A stretch of DNA of 64,000 nucleotides from Cycloclasticus sp. (GCA_040743155.1 JBFLJU010000001.1:558001-622000), one strand, 5' to 3'. Positions 24,912-34,613 are shown, counted from the first letter of the stretch. Program-made: numbers and translations. Notes: generated from the sequence alone by a model not told the origin.

Positions 24912-25640
24912 ATGTCGAATGAAACAAGGGTAGATGAAGCGGGGCGTTCCATTGCAATGGTGGAAGGCCTACCAGGAGTTGTTTCCGATTGGTCGTCTGA
25001 TCAGCAAGTTTTCAAGCGAGTGCCTTGGGGCAAGGCGATGATGTGGATTTTCTTGCTAAGCGACACGTTTATTTTTTCTATATTCCTTACTAGCTATATG
25101 ACGGTACGGATGTCTACAACGGTACCTTGGCCAAATAGCAGTGAAGTCTTTGCGTTAACCGTCTTTGGTCAGCATATTCCGCTAATTTTGATCGCTATTA
25201 TGACGTTCATTCTCATCAGTAGCAGTGGCACGATGGCGATGGCGGTTAAGTATGGCTATGAGAAAAAACGTAAAATCACCACTTTTTTGATATTAGCGAC
25301 AGCGCTTTTCGGCGCTTCGTTTGTTGGCATGCAGGTCTTCGAGTGGTCGAAACTGATTGTTGAGGAGGGGGTTCGACCTTGGGGTAACCCAATGGGTGCG
25401 GCACAGTTTGGTTCCAGCTTTTTTATGATTACTGGATTTCACGGGTTCCACGTTAGTGTTGGGGTGATATTGCTACTGATCGTTGCGAGAAAAGTATGGA
25501 CGGGGGATCTGGAAAATATGCGACCGGGATTTTTTACGGGTCGAAAAGGTGGTTACGAGATTGTTGAAATAGTAGGGCTATACTGGCATTTTGTTGACCT
25601 TGTGTGGGTTTTTATCTTTGCATTCTTTTATCTTTGGTAG
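24912..25640 (+). CDS. Cytochrome c oxidase subunit III (second copy)
   Basis: A 242-residue subunit III-type membrane protein: KAMMWIFLLSDTFIFSIFL, then GFHGFHVSVGVILLL and the C-terminal LYWHFVDLVWVFIFAFFYLW. It is closer to canonical subunit III (including the FHGxHV and YWHFVDxVW motifs) than the preceding gene product. Two adjacent subunit III-like genes suggest either both in one complex or alternative assemblies. AAGGAC lies 8 bases before the ATG. It is 17 bases after the first copy and 9 bases before subunit IV, so it is clearly within the operon. Confidence 0.9.
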   Translation: MSNETRVDEAGRSIAMVEGLPGVVSDWSSDQQVFKRVPWGKAMMWIFLLSDTFIFSIFLTSYMTVRMSTTVPWPNSSEVFALTVFGQHIPLILIAIMTFILISSSGTMAMAVKYGYEKKRKITTFLILATALFGASFVGMQVFEWSKLIVEEGVRPWGNPMGAAQFGSSFFMITGFHGFHVSVGVILLLIVARKVWTGDLENMRPGFFTGRKGGYEIVEIVGLYWHFVDLVWVFIFAFFYLW

Positions 25641-25649
25641 GAGTTTGAT

Positions 25650-26015
25650 ATGGCTGAAACAGTAGCAAAAGAGCAGCAGCACCCGATTGCCATCTATTTT
25701 TGGGTGTGGGGTTTGTTGTTTGTATTAAGCGCGATGTCTTACATGGTCGATTATATGCAATTTCAAGGTTACCTCAGGTGGTCGTTGATTCTGCTGTTTA
25801 TGTTCTTAAAAGCGGGGTTCATTCTCGCTGTGTTCATGCATATGCGCTATGAGCGGCTTGCACTGGCGTGCGCCATTCTAATACCCGTAGGCTGTATTTT
25901 GGTGTTGATTGGTTTGATGTCGTTCGAGGCGAACCATACCTACGATACGCGTGGCCTCTACCTAGACGAGGGTCCCGGCATAATGAGCTTGGAAGGGGTG
26001 AAAAACACCCACTGA
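25650..26015 (+). CDS. Cytochrome c oxidase subunit IV family protein
   Basis: A 121-residue protein with three transmembrane helices (about residues 14-32, 41-63 and 72-92). The segments FMFLKAGFILAVFMHMRYE and the helix spacing fit the bacterial CtaF/COX4-pro family of small accessory oxidase subunits. It is the last gene of the oxidase operon; no assembly factors (CtaB, CtaG/Cox11, SCO, Surf1) follow it. GGAG 8 bases before the ATG supports the start. Confidence 0.85.
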   Translation: MAETVAKEQQHPIAIYFWVWGLLFVLSAMSYMVDYMQFQGYLRWSLILLFMFLKAGFILAVFMHMRYERLALACAILIPVGCILVLIGLMSFEANHTYDTRGLYLDEGPGIMSLEGVKNTH

Positions 26016-26149
26016 TTGAACTTGGGTACGGGCAGTGGCTGCTCAGCTGACGATGGGCTGGTTTTTGTACTGCTGGCTAACGCTTGTTTTCCGATAGAGG
26101 TCAGCGGGAATAAAAACGTGATGCGTCAACAATAGTGGATGTCGTTTCT

Positions 26150-26719
26150 CTATGGGAAGGTTTCTCTAAAGAAGCGTGGAACCCTAGATTGAAATGTTAA
26201 CAACCAACGGGGCGTTCCTGCGCCAGTTCCTGCTAATTCGACTAGAGGGTGTGATGGCAACACTTTCTGTAGGATTTCTTCTTGATTTGTTTCCAAGTCC
26301 ACGAAGAAAATATGCCTGTCATTTTTTAGCGCGTCAGCAAATTTTGCGAAATGATAGTTAGGCTTCTGAATGCCGAGCAAACCGCCTTCCCAAGTGCAAA
26401 AGCCTATCAGTACGATGCTAAGAAAGATAAAAGGTGTCCAGCCAGCGGGGGACTCTGCCCAGCCTGCTAAAGAGACAAAGGTAAGAAAAAAAGCCGTCAC
26501 TATAAGCCCGAGAGAAAGGCCGACCTCTGCGGAGTGTACGACATCTTTTTTCATAAAGGATTGCACGTAATTGAGGTGATCGTGGTGTGCTACCTCTTTA
26601 TCGTGCAGGCTAAGAACGTGGATTTGTGGGGTGTTGATCCCTTGTTCTTCTAGCTGCTGCTCAAAGACATCAAGGTCGTCAAGACTGTCACTAATAAAGT
26701 AATGCCGGAGTATACGCAT
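26150..26719 (-). CDS. Conserved hypothetical membrane protein
   Basis: A 189-residue protein. The first 40 residues look like a small soluble domain (HYFISDSLDDLDVFEQQLEE). Two hydrophobic helices follow (about residues 66-86 and 93-113), with GLSLGLIVTAFFLT and a conserved-looking WEGGLLGIQKPN just after. The C-terminal part is cytoplasmic with VDLETNQEEIL. Similar proteins occur in many gammaproteobacteria under uninformative names; no function is established. AAGGA with good spacing precedes the ATG. It converges with the oxidase operon and is otherwise isolated. Confidence 0.75.
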   Translation of the reverse strand: MRILRHYFISDSLDDLDVFEQQLEEQGINTPQIHVLSLHDKEVAHHDHLNYVQSFMKKDVVHSAEVGLSLGLIVTAFFLTFVSLAGWAESPAGWTPFIFLSIVLIGFCTWEGGLLGIQKPNYHFAKFADALKNDRHIFFVDLETNQEEILQKVLPSHPLVELAGTGAGTPRWLLTFQSRVPRFFRETFP

Positions 26720-27051
26720 AGCTAATCCTTTTAGACTGTGTACGTAAATTTCAAGCTCTCATACTGTTGCTAATAAATCAAGTTTAAGTCATGAGAAAAC
26801 CGTCATTACGATGCAATAATCTACGCCTAGGCGGCGCGGCTGTTGTTAACGGGTAGACGCTATCGTTAATCAAACGACGGTTAACGGCGAAAATACCTCT
26901 GATTGTCGACGGTTTATCACGTTCATACTTGTGCCATAAAGGCAAAATCTTCCTTAATAAGCACAACATCATGTAAAATGTCGGCTTTAACTATACTCAG
27001 CTGCAATGTCACACGGCTGAATTTCTGATCGAAATTACACGGGATACATAA
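26720..27051. other. Intergenic region upstream of glyA
   Basis: No supported gene. The region contains two direct copies of GTTAACGG (26845-26852 and 26880-26887). A plausible extended -10 promoter element, TGTAAAAT at 26972-26979, lies about 70 bases before glyA; the -35 is poor. The minus-strand open frame across it has no ribosome binding site and no family resemblance. Confidence 0.4.
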
Positions 27052-28308
27052 ATGTACAACAAAAGTATGAAAATTGAAGGATTTGATGACGAACTTTGGG
27101 CATCTATTCAACAAGAAGAACAACGCCAAGAAGACCACATTGAATTGATTGCATCCGAAAACTACGCCAGCCCACGTGTAATGCAGGCTCAGGGTTCTAT
27201 GCTAACGAATAAATACGCTGAAGGTTACCCGGGTAAACGTTATTACGGCGGTTGTGAATACGTGGATATTGCTGAGCAATTGGCGATTGACCGCGTTAAG
27301 GAGTTGTTCGGTGCGGATTACGCAAACGTTCAGCCACACGCAGGGTCGCAGGCCAATGCAGCGGTGTATTTTGCCTTGTTGCAAGCGGGCGATACTATTT
27401 TAGGCATGAGCCTAGCGCACGGTGGTCACTTGACCCATGGTGCGAAAGTTAACTTTTCGGGCAAAATTTTTAATGCCATTCAATACGGCTTAAACGATGC
27501 AACGGGCGAAGTGGATTACGATGAAGTTCAGGCTTTGGCGAATGAACACAAGCCCAAAATGATTGTTGCTGGTTTCTCTGCGTACTCACGAGTGATGGAT
27601 TGGCAAAAATTTCGTGATATCGCCGATTCTGTCGGTGCGTATTTATTTGTAGATATGGCGCACGTAGCAGGTCTAGTGGCTGCTGGTGAATACCCAAGTC
27701 CAGTGCAAATTGCTGATGTGACAACATCAACCACACATAAAACACTGCGTGGCCCACGTGGCGGCCTTATTTTGGCTAAAGCGAACCCTGAAATTGAGAA
27801 AAAATTAAACTCAATGGTGTTTCCAGGTACGCAAGGCGGCCCATTAATGCACGTGATTGCAGCGAAAGCAGTGGCCTTTAAGGAAGCATTATTACCAGAA
27901 TACAAAGTCTATCAAAAACAAGTAAAAGTCAACGCAAGTGCAATGGCCGATACATTCATTGAACGTGGTTACAACATCGTTTCTGGTGGCACAGACAACC
28001 ACTTGTTCTTGGTTGATTTAATCGACAAAGGTTTAACAGGTAAAGTGGCGGAAGCAGCCTTGGAAGTGGCTAATATCACGACGAATAAAAACTCAGTGCC
28101 GAATGACCCGCAATCTCCATTTGTGACTAGCGGTATTCGTTTAGGTTCGCCAGCCATTACAACGCGTGGGTTTACCGAGCAAGATAGTAAAGACCTTGCT
28201 GGCTGGATGTGCGATATTTTGGATGACGTTGAAAATGAAAGCGTTCAACAGAAAGTTAAACAAAATGTCTTGGCTATTTGTAAACGCCTACCTGTTTACG
28301 CAGATTAA
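27052..28308 (+). CDS. glyA: Serine hydroxymethyltransferase
   Basis: A 418-residue PLP enzyme converting serine and tetrahydrofolate to glycine and 5,10-methylene-tetrahydrofolate, the main source of one-carbon units. Diagnostic segments: [12 protein letters not shown] near the N-terminus, [18 protein letters not shown], and the PLP lysine K230 in [15 protein letters not shown]. The length matches the family (417 in E. coli). A second ATG five codons in is a possible start. It begins a head-to-tail run glyA-nrdR-ribD-ribE, with nrdR 9 bases downstream. Confidence 0.97.
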   Translation: MYNKSMKIEGFDDELWASIQQEEQRQEDHIELIASENYASPRVMQAQGSMLTNKYAEGYPGKRYYGGCEYVDIAEQLAIDRVKELFGADYANVQPHAGSQANAAVYFALLQAGDTILGMSLAHGGHLTHGAKVNFSGKIFNAIQYGLNDATGEVDYDEVQALANEHKPKMIVAGFSAYSRVMDWQKFRDIADSVGAYLFVDMAHVAGLVAAGEYPSPVQIADVTTSTTHKTLRGPRGGLILAKANPEIEKKLNSMVFPGTQGGPLMHVIAAKAVAFKEALLPEYKVYQKQVKVNASAMADTFIERGYNIVSGGTDNHLFLVDLIDKGLTGKVAEAALEVANITTNKNSVPNDPQSPFVTSGIRLGSPAITTRGFTEQDSKDLAGWMCDILDDVENESVQQKVKQNVLAICKRLPVYAD

Positions 28309-28317
28309 GGTATAAAA

Positions 28318-28815
28318 ATGCAGTGTCCTTTTTGCGGTGATAGCGATACAAGAGTTATAGATTCGCGCCTTGCTGGCGAAGGGGATAGTGTGCGCAGGCG
28401 ACGTGAATGCGTTGCTTGTAAAGAGCGATTTACAACCTTTGAAACAGCCGAACTTAACCTGCCCCGCGTGATTAAAAGCGACGGGGTTCGTGAGCCTTTT
28501 TGGGAAGAAAAACTCAGCGCAGGCTTTTTACGTGCGTTAGAAAAACGCCCTGTCGATAGCGAAGCGATTGATGCGGCGATGAGTCGTATTAAAAAGCGTT
28601 TATTGTCGTTGGGCGAGCGCGAAATTCCGTCAATGAAAATTGGTGAGTTAGTGATGGATGAGCTACAGGGTTTAGATCACGTGGCCTATGTTCGTTTTGC
28701 CTCAGTGTATAAAAGTTTTGAAGACGTTAATGCGTTTAGAGAAGTTATTGATGCGCTGGAAAAAGACGGAAAGAGCGAACAACTGACGCTATCTGCCGTT
28801 ATCGGTAAAAAGTAA
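28318..28815 (+). CDS. nrdR: Transcriptional repressor NrdR
   Basis: A 165-residue regulator of ribonucleotide reductase genes. The N-terminal zinc ribbon has Cys3/Cys6 and Cys31/Cys34 (QCPFCG and ECVACK) with the basic [16 protein letters not shown] between. The ATP-cone follows from about residue 49 ([16 protein letters not shown]), sensing ATP/dATP. It binds NrdR boxes at nrd promoters; none is visible in this window and no nrd gene is present. Position between glyA and ribD matches common gammaproteobacterial gene order. AAGGT precedes the ATG. Confidence 0.96.
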   Translation: MQCPFCGDSDTRVIDSRLAGEGDSVRRRRECVACKERFTTFETAELNLPRVIKSDGVREPFWEEKLSAGFLRALEKRPVDSEAIDAAMSRIKKRLLSLGEREIPSMKIGELVMDELQGLDHVAYVRFASVYKSFEDVNAFREVIDALEKDGKSEQLTLSAVIGKK

Positions 28816-28824
28816 GGCTGGGCG

Positions 28825-29937
28825 ATGGGATCTATATCTGACGACCAAGCTTATATGGTGTTGGCACTGGAGCTGGCTGAACAAGGTCGATACAGTGCAA
28901 AGCCTAACCCATGTGTAGGTTGTGTCATTGTTAAAGATGGGCAAGTCGTTGGTGAAGGTTGGCATCAAAAAGCCGGTGAACCACATGCGGAGGTTCATGC
29001 GTTACGCGCTGCGGGCGATTCGGCTCGAGGTGCAACGGCTTACGTTACGCTTGAGCCATGTAGCCACCACGGTAAAACCCCACCTTGTGCAGATGCGTTA
29101 ATTGCATCAGGTATATCGCGCGTGGTTATTGCCATGCAAGATCCGAATCCGTTTGTAGCGGGCCAAGGTATTGAAAAATTAATTGAGGCTGGTATTGATG
29201 TGGCTGTTGGCCTGCTAGAGGAACAAGCGAGAGCGCTGAATAAAGCGTTCCACCATAAAATGATGACCGGTAGGCCGCATATTATGAGTAAGGTCGCGAT
29301 GAGTCTGGATGGTAAAACTGCGATGGCATCGGGCGAAAGTCAATGGATAACCGGTTCAGCGGCACGCCAAGATGTTCACCGTTTACGGGCGCAAAGTGAC
29401 ATTGTGCTGACAGGCGTTGGCACAATTTTGGCGGATAACCCTAAGTTAACAGCCAGAGATGGTTTGGGCTGCCTACTAATCAAACAGCCCCGTATTGTGA
29501 TACTTGATTCAAAACTAAGCGCACCGTTAGATGCGGCGGTGTTGAGCGGTGACTCAAGCACCACCGTGTTAACGTGCAGTGATGATGAGCAAGCAACGTT
29601 GGCGTTAAGAAAGCTAGGTTGTAACGTAGAGTTATTAGCGGCTGACAAAAACGGGCAGGTTGATTTGCAAGCGGTGCACGAGTGGTTGAAATTACAAACC
29701 ATTAACAGTGTGATGATTGAAGCGGGTGCGCTATTAAACGGCGCGTGTTTGCAAGCCGGTATGGTGGATGAGCTAGTTGTATACATGGCTCCGAGTGCCT
29801 TGGGGTCAGATGCCCGTGGCGCATTTTCGATGCCCCAAGTGTCAACACTGTCGGACAGGGTGCAATTAAATTATGTGGGTATGGAGGTGCTAGGGGATGA
29901 CCTTAAGCTGACATATGACGTTAAAAGAGAAGGTTGA
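28825..29937 (+). CDS. ribD: Bifunctional riboflavin deaminase/reductase RibD
   Basis: A 370-residue enzyme performing the second and third steps of riboflavin synthesis: deamination of the pyrimidine from GTP, then side-chain reduction. The N-terminal deaminase zinc site is visible as HAEVHAL and PCSHHGKTPPCADA. The C-terminal reductase domain starts near residue 148 (RPHIMSKVAMSLDGKTA) and includes TGVGTILADNP. The length is typical. It begins 9 bases after nrdR and ends directly before ribE (stop TGA, next base ATG). Confidence 0.96.
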   Translation: MGSISDDQAYMVLALELAEQGRYSAKPNPCVGCVIVKDGQVVGEGWHQKAGEPHAEVHALRAAGDSARGATAYVTLEPCSHHGKTPPCADALIASGISRVVIAMQDPNPFVAGQGIEKLIEAGIDVAVGLLEEQARALNKAFHHKMMTGRPHIMSKVAMSLDGKTAMASGESQWITGSAARQDVHRLRAQSDIVLTGVGTILADNPKLTARDGLGCLLIKQPRIVILDSKLSAPLDAAVLSGDSSTTVLTCSDDEQATLALRKLGCNVELLAADKNGQVDLQAVHEWLKLQTINSVMIEAGALLNGACLQAGMVDELVVYMAPSALGSDARGAFSMPQVSTLSDRVQLNYVGMEVLGDDLKLTYDVKREG

Positions 29938-30591
29938 ATGTTTACTGGAATTATTGAGGCAATTGGCAAAATTAAACGTGTTGAACAGCAACAAGGCGAC
30001 GTCCGCTTGACCGTTTCAACCAATGATTTAGGCTTAAGCGATGCCCAGCTCGGCGACAGTATTGCCGTTAATGGCGTTTGTTTGACCGCGATAGAGCTAA
30101 CAGCGGGGCAGTTTGTGGCAGATGTTTCAAACGAAACACTGTCAGCGACCACCATGGGTGCTATTAAGGTGGGTGCGGCCGTTAATTTAGAATGTGCGTT
30201 GCAAGCGCAAACTCGCTTAGGCGGGCATATGGTAAGCGGTCACGTTGACGGTGTTGGGCACGTCATCGAGCGTAAGGCTGATGCGCGATCGGTTCGTTTT
30301 ACCTTTGCTATGCCGAATGAATTAGCTCGATATGTCGCACAAAAAGGCTCTATTTGTATTGATGGTATTAGCTTAACGGTGAATACAGTGGATGATGTTT
30401 CTTTTTCGGTCAACATCGTGCCGCACACGCTTGAAATGACAACCTTAGGTGATCGACAGGTGGGTGATACAGTGAATCTTGAGGTGGATGTGATTGCGCG
30501 TTATTTAGAACGTTTGATGATGGGCACTGCGCAAAAAGAGTCGTCTGTGGATTATAAGAAGCTGCTAGAAAACAGTGGTTTTATATCCTAA
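29938..30591 (+). CDS. ribE: Riboflavin synthase, alpha subunit
   Basis: A 217-residue enzyme catalysing dismutation of two 6,7-dimethyl-8-ribityllumazine molecules to riboflavin. The sequence is the expected tandem of two lumazine-binding repeats: the N-terminal MFTGIIEAIGKI with GDSIAVNGVCLTAI, and the second repeat with KGSICIDGISLTVN. Each carries its own DVSNETL- or NIVPHTL-type loop. The start follows the ribD stop without a gap, implying coupled translation. The C-terminal 15 residues are a short helical tail. Confidence 0.96.
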   Translation: MFTGIIEAIGKIKRVEQQQGDVRLTVSTNDLGLSDAQLGDSIAVNGVCLTAIELTAGQFVADVSNETLSATTMGAIKVGAAVNLECALQAQTRLGGHMVSGHVDGVGHVIERKADARSVRFTFAMPNELARYVAQKGSICIDGISLTVNTVDDVSFSVNIVPHTLEMTTLGDRQVGDTVNLEVDVIARYLERLMMGTAQKESSVDYKKLLENSGFIS

Positions 30592-30713
30592 GGGTGTAGG
30601 TTTTATCGAAGTAGATTAAAAATTTTCTACACACTCAGTTACTGGCAATAATATATAAAGATACTGTAATGAATCAGCGTACAATACGCGCCATCCATGA
30701 ATAAAAAGAGCCT

Positions 30714-31817
30714 ATGAATACGACCCAAGAAATTATTGATGACTTAAGAGAAGGCAAGATTGTCATCATTATGGATGATGAAGATCGCGAGAACGAAGGC
30801 GATCTTTTGATGATAGCTGAACACGTACGTCCGCAAGATATTAACTTTATGGCGAGTTACGGGCGTGGATTGATTTGCCTAACGTTAACGCGTGAGCGTT
30901 GTCAGCAATTACGTTTGCCATTGATGGTGAACGATAACCAAGCGGCTTATTCTACTAATTTCACCGTTTCAATTGAAGCTGCTGAAGGTGTAACAACGGG
31001 TATTTCGGCGGCGGATCGTGCTAAAACCGTGTTGGCAGCAGTTAAGCCTGGTGCGAAACCAGTTGATGTTGTTCAGCCAGGGCATATTTTCCCACTTATG
31101 GCGCAACCGGGCGGTGTTTTAAACCGTACGGGGCACACCGAAGCGGGCTGCGATCTAGCGCGTTTAGCTGGTTCGGAACCGGCAGCAGTTATCGTTGAGA
31201 TTCTTAATGATGACGGTACGATGGCGCGCCGCGATGACTTAAAAGTGTTTGCTGAAAAGCACGAATTAAAAATCGGGACTATTGCCGATTTGATTCATTA
31301 CCGTATTCAAAATGAGAAAACGATTGAGCTGGTGAGCAGCTGTGATTACCCCACTAAATACGGCGATTTTAGATTGCATGCGTTTCAAGATGAGATTGAT
31401 AATAAACTCCACTTGGCGCTAACTTATGGTGATGTTTGTACGGATGAGCCAGTCATGGTTCGAGTGAATGCAAAAAGCACCTTGGCAGATTTGTTACAGG
31501 CGAAAGAGAGTGATCACTATCCATTGCCGAATGCGATGAAAAAGATAGTGGAAGAAGGTCGAGGCGCATTAATTCTTATTCGTAATAAAGAAGACAATCA
31601 ATCCATTGTTGAGTTTATTCACGAGCAAGAGTTGAAAGAAAAAGGCGTGTCAAAACTAGCGTCGCAGCCTCTAGTAGACTCACGAGAAGTTGGTGTGGGC
31701 TGTCAGATTCTAACGGAACTGGGCATTAAGAACCTGAAGTTGCTCGGTACCCCGACTAAGTATTCAGGCTTAGCAGGTTTTGATATTGAGATTGTTGAAC
31801 ACGTCCCATTAGATTAG
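30714..31817 (+). CDS. ribB: 3,4-dihydroxy-2-butanone-4-phosphate synthase with degenerate GTP cyclohydrolase II domain (RibBX)
   Basis: Residues 1-200 are an intact DHBP synthase, which makes the four-carbon unit of riboflavin from ribulose 5-phosphate: acidic site [10 protein letters not shown] at 21-30, and [14 protein letters not shown]. Residues 205-367 align with GTP cyclohydrolase II but lack the zinc-binding cysteines and the HSECLTGD-type motif; that region instead reads [19 protein letters not shown]. This corresponds to the RibBX architecture, in which the second domain has lost cyclohydrolase activity. A separate RibA should exist elsewhere. A 122-bp gap separates it from ribE; no FMN riboswitch is visible there. 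Confidence 0.92.
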   Translation: MNTTQEIIDDLREGKIVIIMDDEDRENEGDLLMIAEHVRPQDINFMASYGRGLICLTLTRERCQQLRLPLMVNDNQAAYSTNFTVSIEAAEGVTTGISAADRAKTVLAAVKPGAKPVDVVQPGHIFPLMAQPGGVLNRTGHTEAGCDLARLAGSEPAAVIVEILNDDGTMARRDDLKVFAEKHELKIGTIADLIHYRIQNEKTIELVSSCDYPTKYGDFRLHAFQDEIDNKLHLALTYGDVCTDEPVMVRVNAKSTLADLLQAKESDHYPLPNAMKKIVEEGRGALILIRNKEDNQSIVEFIHEQELKEKGVSKLASQPLVDSREVGVGCQILTELGIKNLKLLGTPTKYSGLAGFDIEIVEHVPLD

Positions 31818-31971
31818 AACACTGATATACTTCATGCTCAAAGGGTGTGAGCCAGCATTAAAATGGGTTAAGGCTCATTTAATTTGGCTTTATACTGAAT
31901 GAGTATCAATACATTTGAGCGAGGAACTCGCTTAAACATAAGTTTACCTCTATATATAACAAAGGTTTTAA

Positions 31972-32451
31972 ATGTCAGACGCAAAAATAATTGAAGGGAA
32001 TATGATAGTTCGCGATGCGCGGTTCTGTTTATTGATTGGTCGCTTTAACAGCTTTATTGTCGACCAGTTAGAAGGCGGTGCTATCGATACATTGGTGCGT
32101 CACGGAGCGGACATAAAAAATATTGATATCGTAAGAGTGCCAGGTGCATTTGAAATGCCATTGGCCGCTCAACGTATTGCGGGTAAAGGAAAGTATGATG
32201 CAATCATTGGCTTAGGCGCAGTCATTCGTGGTGGTACGCCGCACTTTGAGTACGTCTCAGGTGAAGTGACTAAGGGCTTAGCGACGGTATCGCTTCAGGC
32301 TAATCTTCCAGTCACTTTTGGGGTGCTAACAGTTGATTCAATTGAACAAGCGATTGAACGAGCAGGTACAAAGGCCGGTAATAAGGGGGCGGAAGCCGCT
32401 TTAGCAGCCATTGAAATGGTTAATGTGCTTAAGGTGATAGACGCCGAATGA
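31972..32451 (+). CDS. ribH: 6,7-dimethyl-8-ribityllumazine synthase
   Basis: A 159-residue enzyme condensing the RibB and RibD products into lumazine, forming pentameric or icosahedral assemblies. Key segments: [13 protein letters not shown] near the N-terminus, [29 protein letters not shown] with the catalytic His, and [24 protein letters not shown]. It is preceded by a 154-bp leader with a 6-bp stem (TGAGCC at 31848-31853, complement at 31872-31877) followed by a T-rich stretch, possibly a weak terminator of ribB. Its stop overlaps the nusB start by four bases (ATGA). Confidence 0.96.
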   Translation: MSDAKIIEGNMIVRDARFCLLIGRFNSFIVDQLEGGAIDTLVRHGADIKNIDIVRVPGAFEMPLAAQRIAGKGKYDAIIGLGAVIRGGTPHFEYVSGEVTKGLATVSLQANLPVTFGVLTVDSIEQAIERAGTKAGNKGAEAALAAIEMVNVLKVIDAE

Positions 32452-32897
32452 GTTCACCAAAAAGTAACGCAAGACTAGTAGCACTTCAAGCGTTGTACCA
32501 ATGGCAAATAACGGGGCAAAACCTGAAGGAAATTTGCGAGCAGTTTGAAAAAGACCCTAAAACACCCAAATACCATAAGGCTTATTTTGAGTTGTTGTTG
32601 ACCGGTGTGGTCGATAAGTTTGCAGAACTGGATACCGCGATTAGTGAGTTTACGACGCGCGACTTTGAGAAAATAGACCCAATTGAAAAGGCAGTGCTGC
32701 GTTTAGGTGCCTACGAATTACTTTTTAAGCCGGAAGTTCCCTATCGCGTGGCGATTAATGAGTCCATCAATTTGGCAAAAAGTTTTGGTTCTGAAAAAAG
32801 CCATGCTTACGTCAATAGTATTATGGACAAGCTGGCTCAAAAAAGCAGGCCAACTGAAATAAAGGCTAAATCCAAAGGCAAGAAAAAAACGGGCTAA
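32448..32897 (+). CDS. nusB: Transcription antitermination factor NusB
   Basis: A 149-residue all-helical RNA-binding protein that pairs with NusE (ribosomal protein S10) at boxA of rRNA operons. Family segments include [34 protein letters not shown] and [26 protein letters not shown] short lysine-rich tail follows. It overlaps ribH by 4 bases and precedes thiL by 9 bases, the conserved ribH-nusB-thiL order. Confidence 0.96.
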   Translation: MSSPKSNARLVALQALYQWQITGQNLKEICEQFEKDPKTPKYHKAYFELLLTGVVDKFAELDTAISEFTTRDFEKIDPIEKAVLRLGAYELLFKPEVPYRVAINESINLAKSFGSEKSHAYVNSIMDKLAQKSRPTEIKAKSKGKKKTG

Positions 32898-32906
32898 TTT
32901 TAGCTT

Positions 32907-33863
32907 ATGTCCACACCTGAGTTTTCCATCATTGAAGAATTCTTTACGCCGAAATATGATCAAGGGCTGCTCCCTATACTAGGCATCGGTGATGACTGTG
33001 CCGTCCTAGAAGTGCCTACCGAGAAGCAGTTGGCCGTCAGTACAGATACGCTGGTTGAAGGTGTGCATTTCTTGCCTAACAGTGATCCGAGGCTTTTAGG
33101 GCATAAAGTGCTTGCCGTTAATCTGAGTGACTTGGCGGCAATGGGTGCAACACCTGCTTGGTTTTCACTGGCAATCACATTACCGAATATTGATAAGGCA
33201 TGGTTGTCATCATTCAGTGCAGGACTTTTTGCGCTGGCTAAACGACACTCATTGCAGCTAATTGGTGGTGATACCACGCGCGGCCCTCTTTCAGTCACGG
33301 TCAATATCATGGGGCTGTTACCTAAACATCAGCGATTAACACGTTCTGGCGCAAAAGTAGGGGACGGGGTGTATGTGTCAGGGACGATTGGAAATGCTGG
33401 CTTGGGATTGGAAAAAGCAAAGTCAGGCGAGCAGGGTGCAGACGACAAAGATCTAATCGCGTATTTAAAACCCAACCCGAGAATTAATTTAGGGAACGAG
33501 CTCATCAAAATAGCGAGTTCGTGTATTGATATTTCAGATGGCTTATCGGCCGATTTAAATCATGTTCTTAAATTGAGTGGCGTAGGTGCCAAGATTTATC
33601 ATGATAAGCTGCCTTTAACGGACTCGGTTCGTCAGCATATGGATAAAGTATGTGACGACCTTTGGCCGTATTCGACGGGTGATGATTATGAATTGTGCTT
33701 TACAGTGCCCGAGCAGGTGGATATAAAATCAATAGCTGATTTAAGGTCATATAACATCACTAAAATCGGTGTAATTGATGAGGGTAGCGATTTGCGCATT
33801 GAAGCAAAAAATGGCGAGCTGATACGGCTTAACAAAGGGTTTGATCATTTTAATGTCGAATAA
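32907..33863 (+). CDS. thiL: Thiamine-monophosphate kinase
   Basis: A 318-residue enzyme phosphorylating thiamine monophosphate to the pyrophosphate cofactor. The ATP/metal-binding N-terminal segment GIGDDCAVLE, the STDTLVEGVHF motif and GGDTTRGP are all present, followed by CIDISDGLSADL in the C-terminal half. These are the conserved Asp-rich sites of the PurM-like fold. The length is normal. The 3' end overlaps the pgpA coding region by 11 bases. Confidence 0.96.
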   Translation: MSTPEFSIIEEFFTPKYDQGLLPILGIGDDCAVLEVPTEKQLAVSTDTLVEGVHFLPNSDPRLLGHKVLAVNLSDLAAMGATPAWFSLAITLPNIDKAWLSSFSAGLFALAKRHSLQLIGGDTTRGPLSVTVNIMGLLPKHQRLTRSGAKVGDGVYVSGTIGNAGLGLEKAKSGEQGADDKDLIAYLKPNPRINLGNELIKIASSCIDISDGLSADLNHVLKLSGVGAKIYHDKLPLTDSVRQHMDKVCDDLWPYSTGDDYELCFTVPEQVDIKSIADLRSYNITKIGVIDEGSDLRIEAKNGELIRLNKGFDHFNVE

Positions 33864-34335
33864 AACGCCCACTTTTCAACAGTTACTGGTAAACCCCGTG
33901 CAAATGCTAGCCTTTGGCTTTGGTGCTGGCTTAGCAAAAAGAGCGCCGGGTACGATGGGGACATTGATAGCCATACCTTTTTACTATTGTCTAATTCAGT
34001 TCTTTAGCGATTTGTATTTGCCAGTGCTGTTATTCGTTATTTTTTCTGGAGTTTGGATATGTGGCAAAGCGGCGCGTGATATAGGGGTTCATGATCATGG
34101 TGGTATTGTTTGGGATGAAATAGCTGGTTATTTGTTAGCCATGTACTGGGTCTCTTTTAGTTGGCAAAATGTGATATTGGGGTTTGTATTTTTCAGGTTC
34201 TTTGACATAGCAAAACCTTGGCCCATTAATTGGTTGGATAATAAAGTAAAAGGTGGTTTTGGGATAATGATAGATGATATACTAGCCGGATTGATGGCAG
34301 CAGCTTGTATGTATGTAGCTACATTAATGTTTTAA
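33853..34335 (+). CDS. pgpA: Phosphatidylglycerophosphatase A
   Basis: A 160-residue inner-membrane phosphatase producing phosphatidylglycerol from its phosphate precursor. Family segments: GFGAGLAKRAPGTMGTL near the N-terminus, GIVWDEIAGYLLAM, FRFFDIAKPWPINWLD, and GFGIMIDDILAGLMAA with the metal-binding acidic residues. I chose the ATG at 33853 within the thiL 3' end over an upstream TTG. The gene closes the thiL-pgpA pair, and pgsA for the preceding step lies at 45.6 kb in this window. Confidence 0.93.
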   Translation: MSNKTPTFQQLLVNPVQMLAFGFGAGLAKRAPGTMGTLIAIPFYYCLIQFFSDLYLPVLLFVIFSGVWICGKAARDIGVHDHGGIVWDEIAGYLLAMYWVSFSWQNVILGFVFFRFFDIAKPWPINWLDNKVKGGFGIMIDDILAGLMAAACMYVATLMF

Positions 34336-34376
34336 ATAGATAGGCGGATATTAATGGAATTAATTCTTAATTTAGG

Positions 34377-34405
34377 TTGTAAAAGAGAGAATCTTCTAGT
34401 ATTAT
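34377..34405 (+). promoter_or_regulatory. Promoter of the initiator tRNA / rimP-nusA-infB operon
   Basis: TTGTAA at 34377-34382 and TATTAT at 34400-34405 are separated by the optimal 17 bases. A GC-rich discriminator (TCCGC) follows directly, as in stringently controlled tRNA promoters. Transcription would begin about 10 bases before the tRNA. Confidence 0.65.
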
Positions 34406-34421
34406 TCCGCACCTAAATGGA

Positions 34422-34498
<77 letters not shown>

Positions 34499-34510
34499 AT
34501 ATTTAAAAGG

Positions 34511-34531
34511 TACCCCATTTGGGGTATTTTT
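34511..34531 (+). terminator. Intrinsic terminator after the initiator tRNA
   Basis: TACCCC at 34511-34516, a four-base loop and GGGGTA at 34521-34526 form a stem followed by a T-run to 34530. It lies 12 bases after the tRNA CCA end. It is probably partial, since the downstream operon appears to share the promoter. Confidence 0.7.
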
Positions 34532-34589
34532 GTTTGGCCCCCTACTAATCTTTTTTGAATTGAGATTTTTAGGTAAAAATTGAAGTGTT

Positions 34590-34613
34590 AAAGGGGGCTT
34601 TGGCCCTTTTTTT
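34590..34613 (+). terminator. Second hairpin with T-run before rimP
   Basis: AAAGGG at 34590-34595 pairs with CCCTTT at 34604-34609 around GGCTTTGG, followed by a run of T to 34613. It could act as an attenuator in the leader of the rimP-nusA-infB operon, about 18 bases before the rimP start. Confidence 0.55.

Noticed and set aside
26784-26972. Minus-strand ORF of 62 codons upstream of glyA
   Set aside because: No ribosome binding site, no family resemblance, and it overlaps the likely glyA promoter.
30592-30713. Possible FMN riboswitch before ribB
   Set aside because: None of the conserved RFN element segments is visible in the 122-bp gap.
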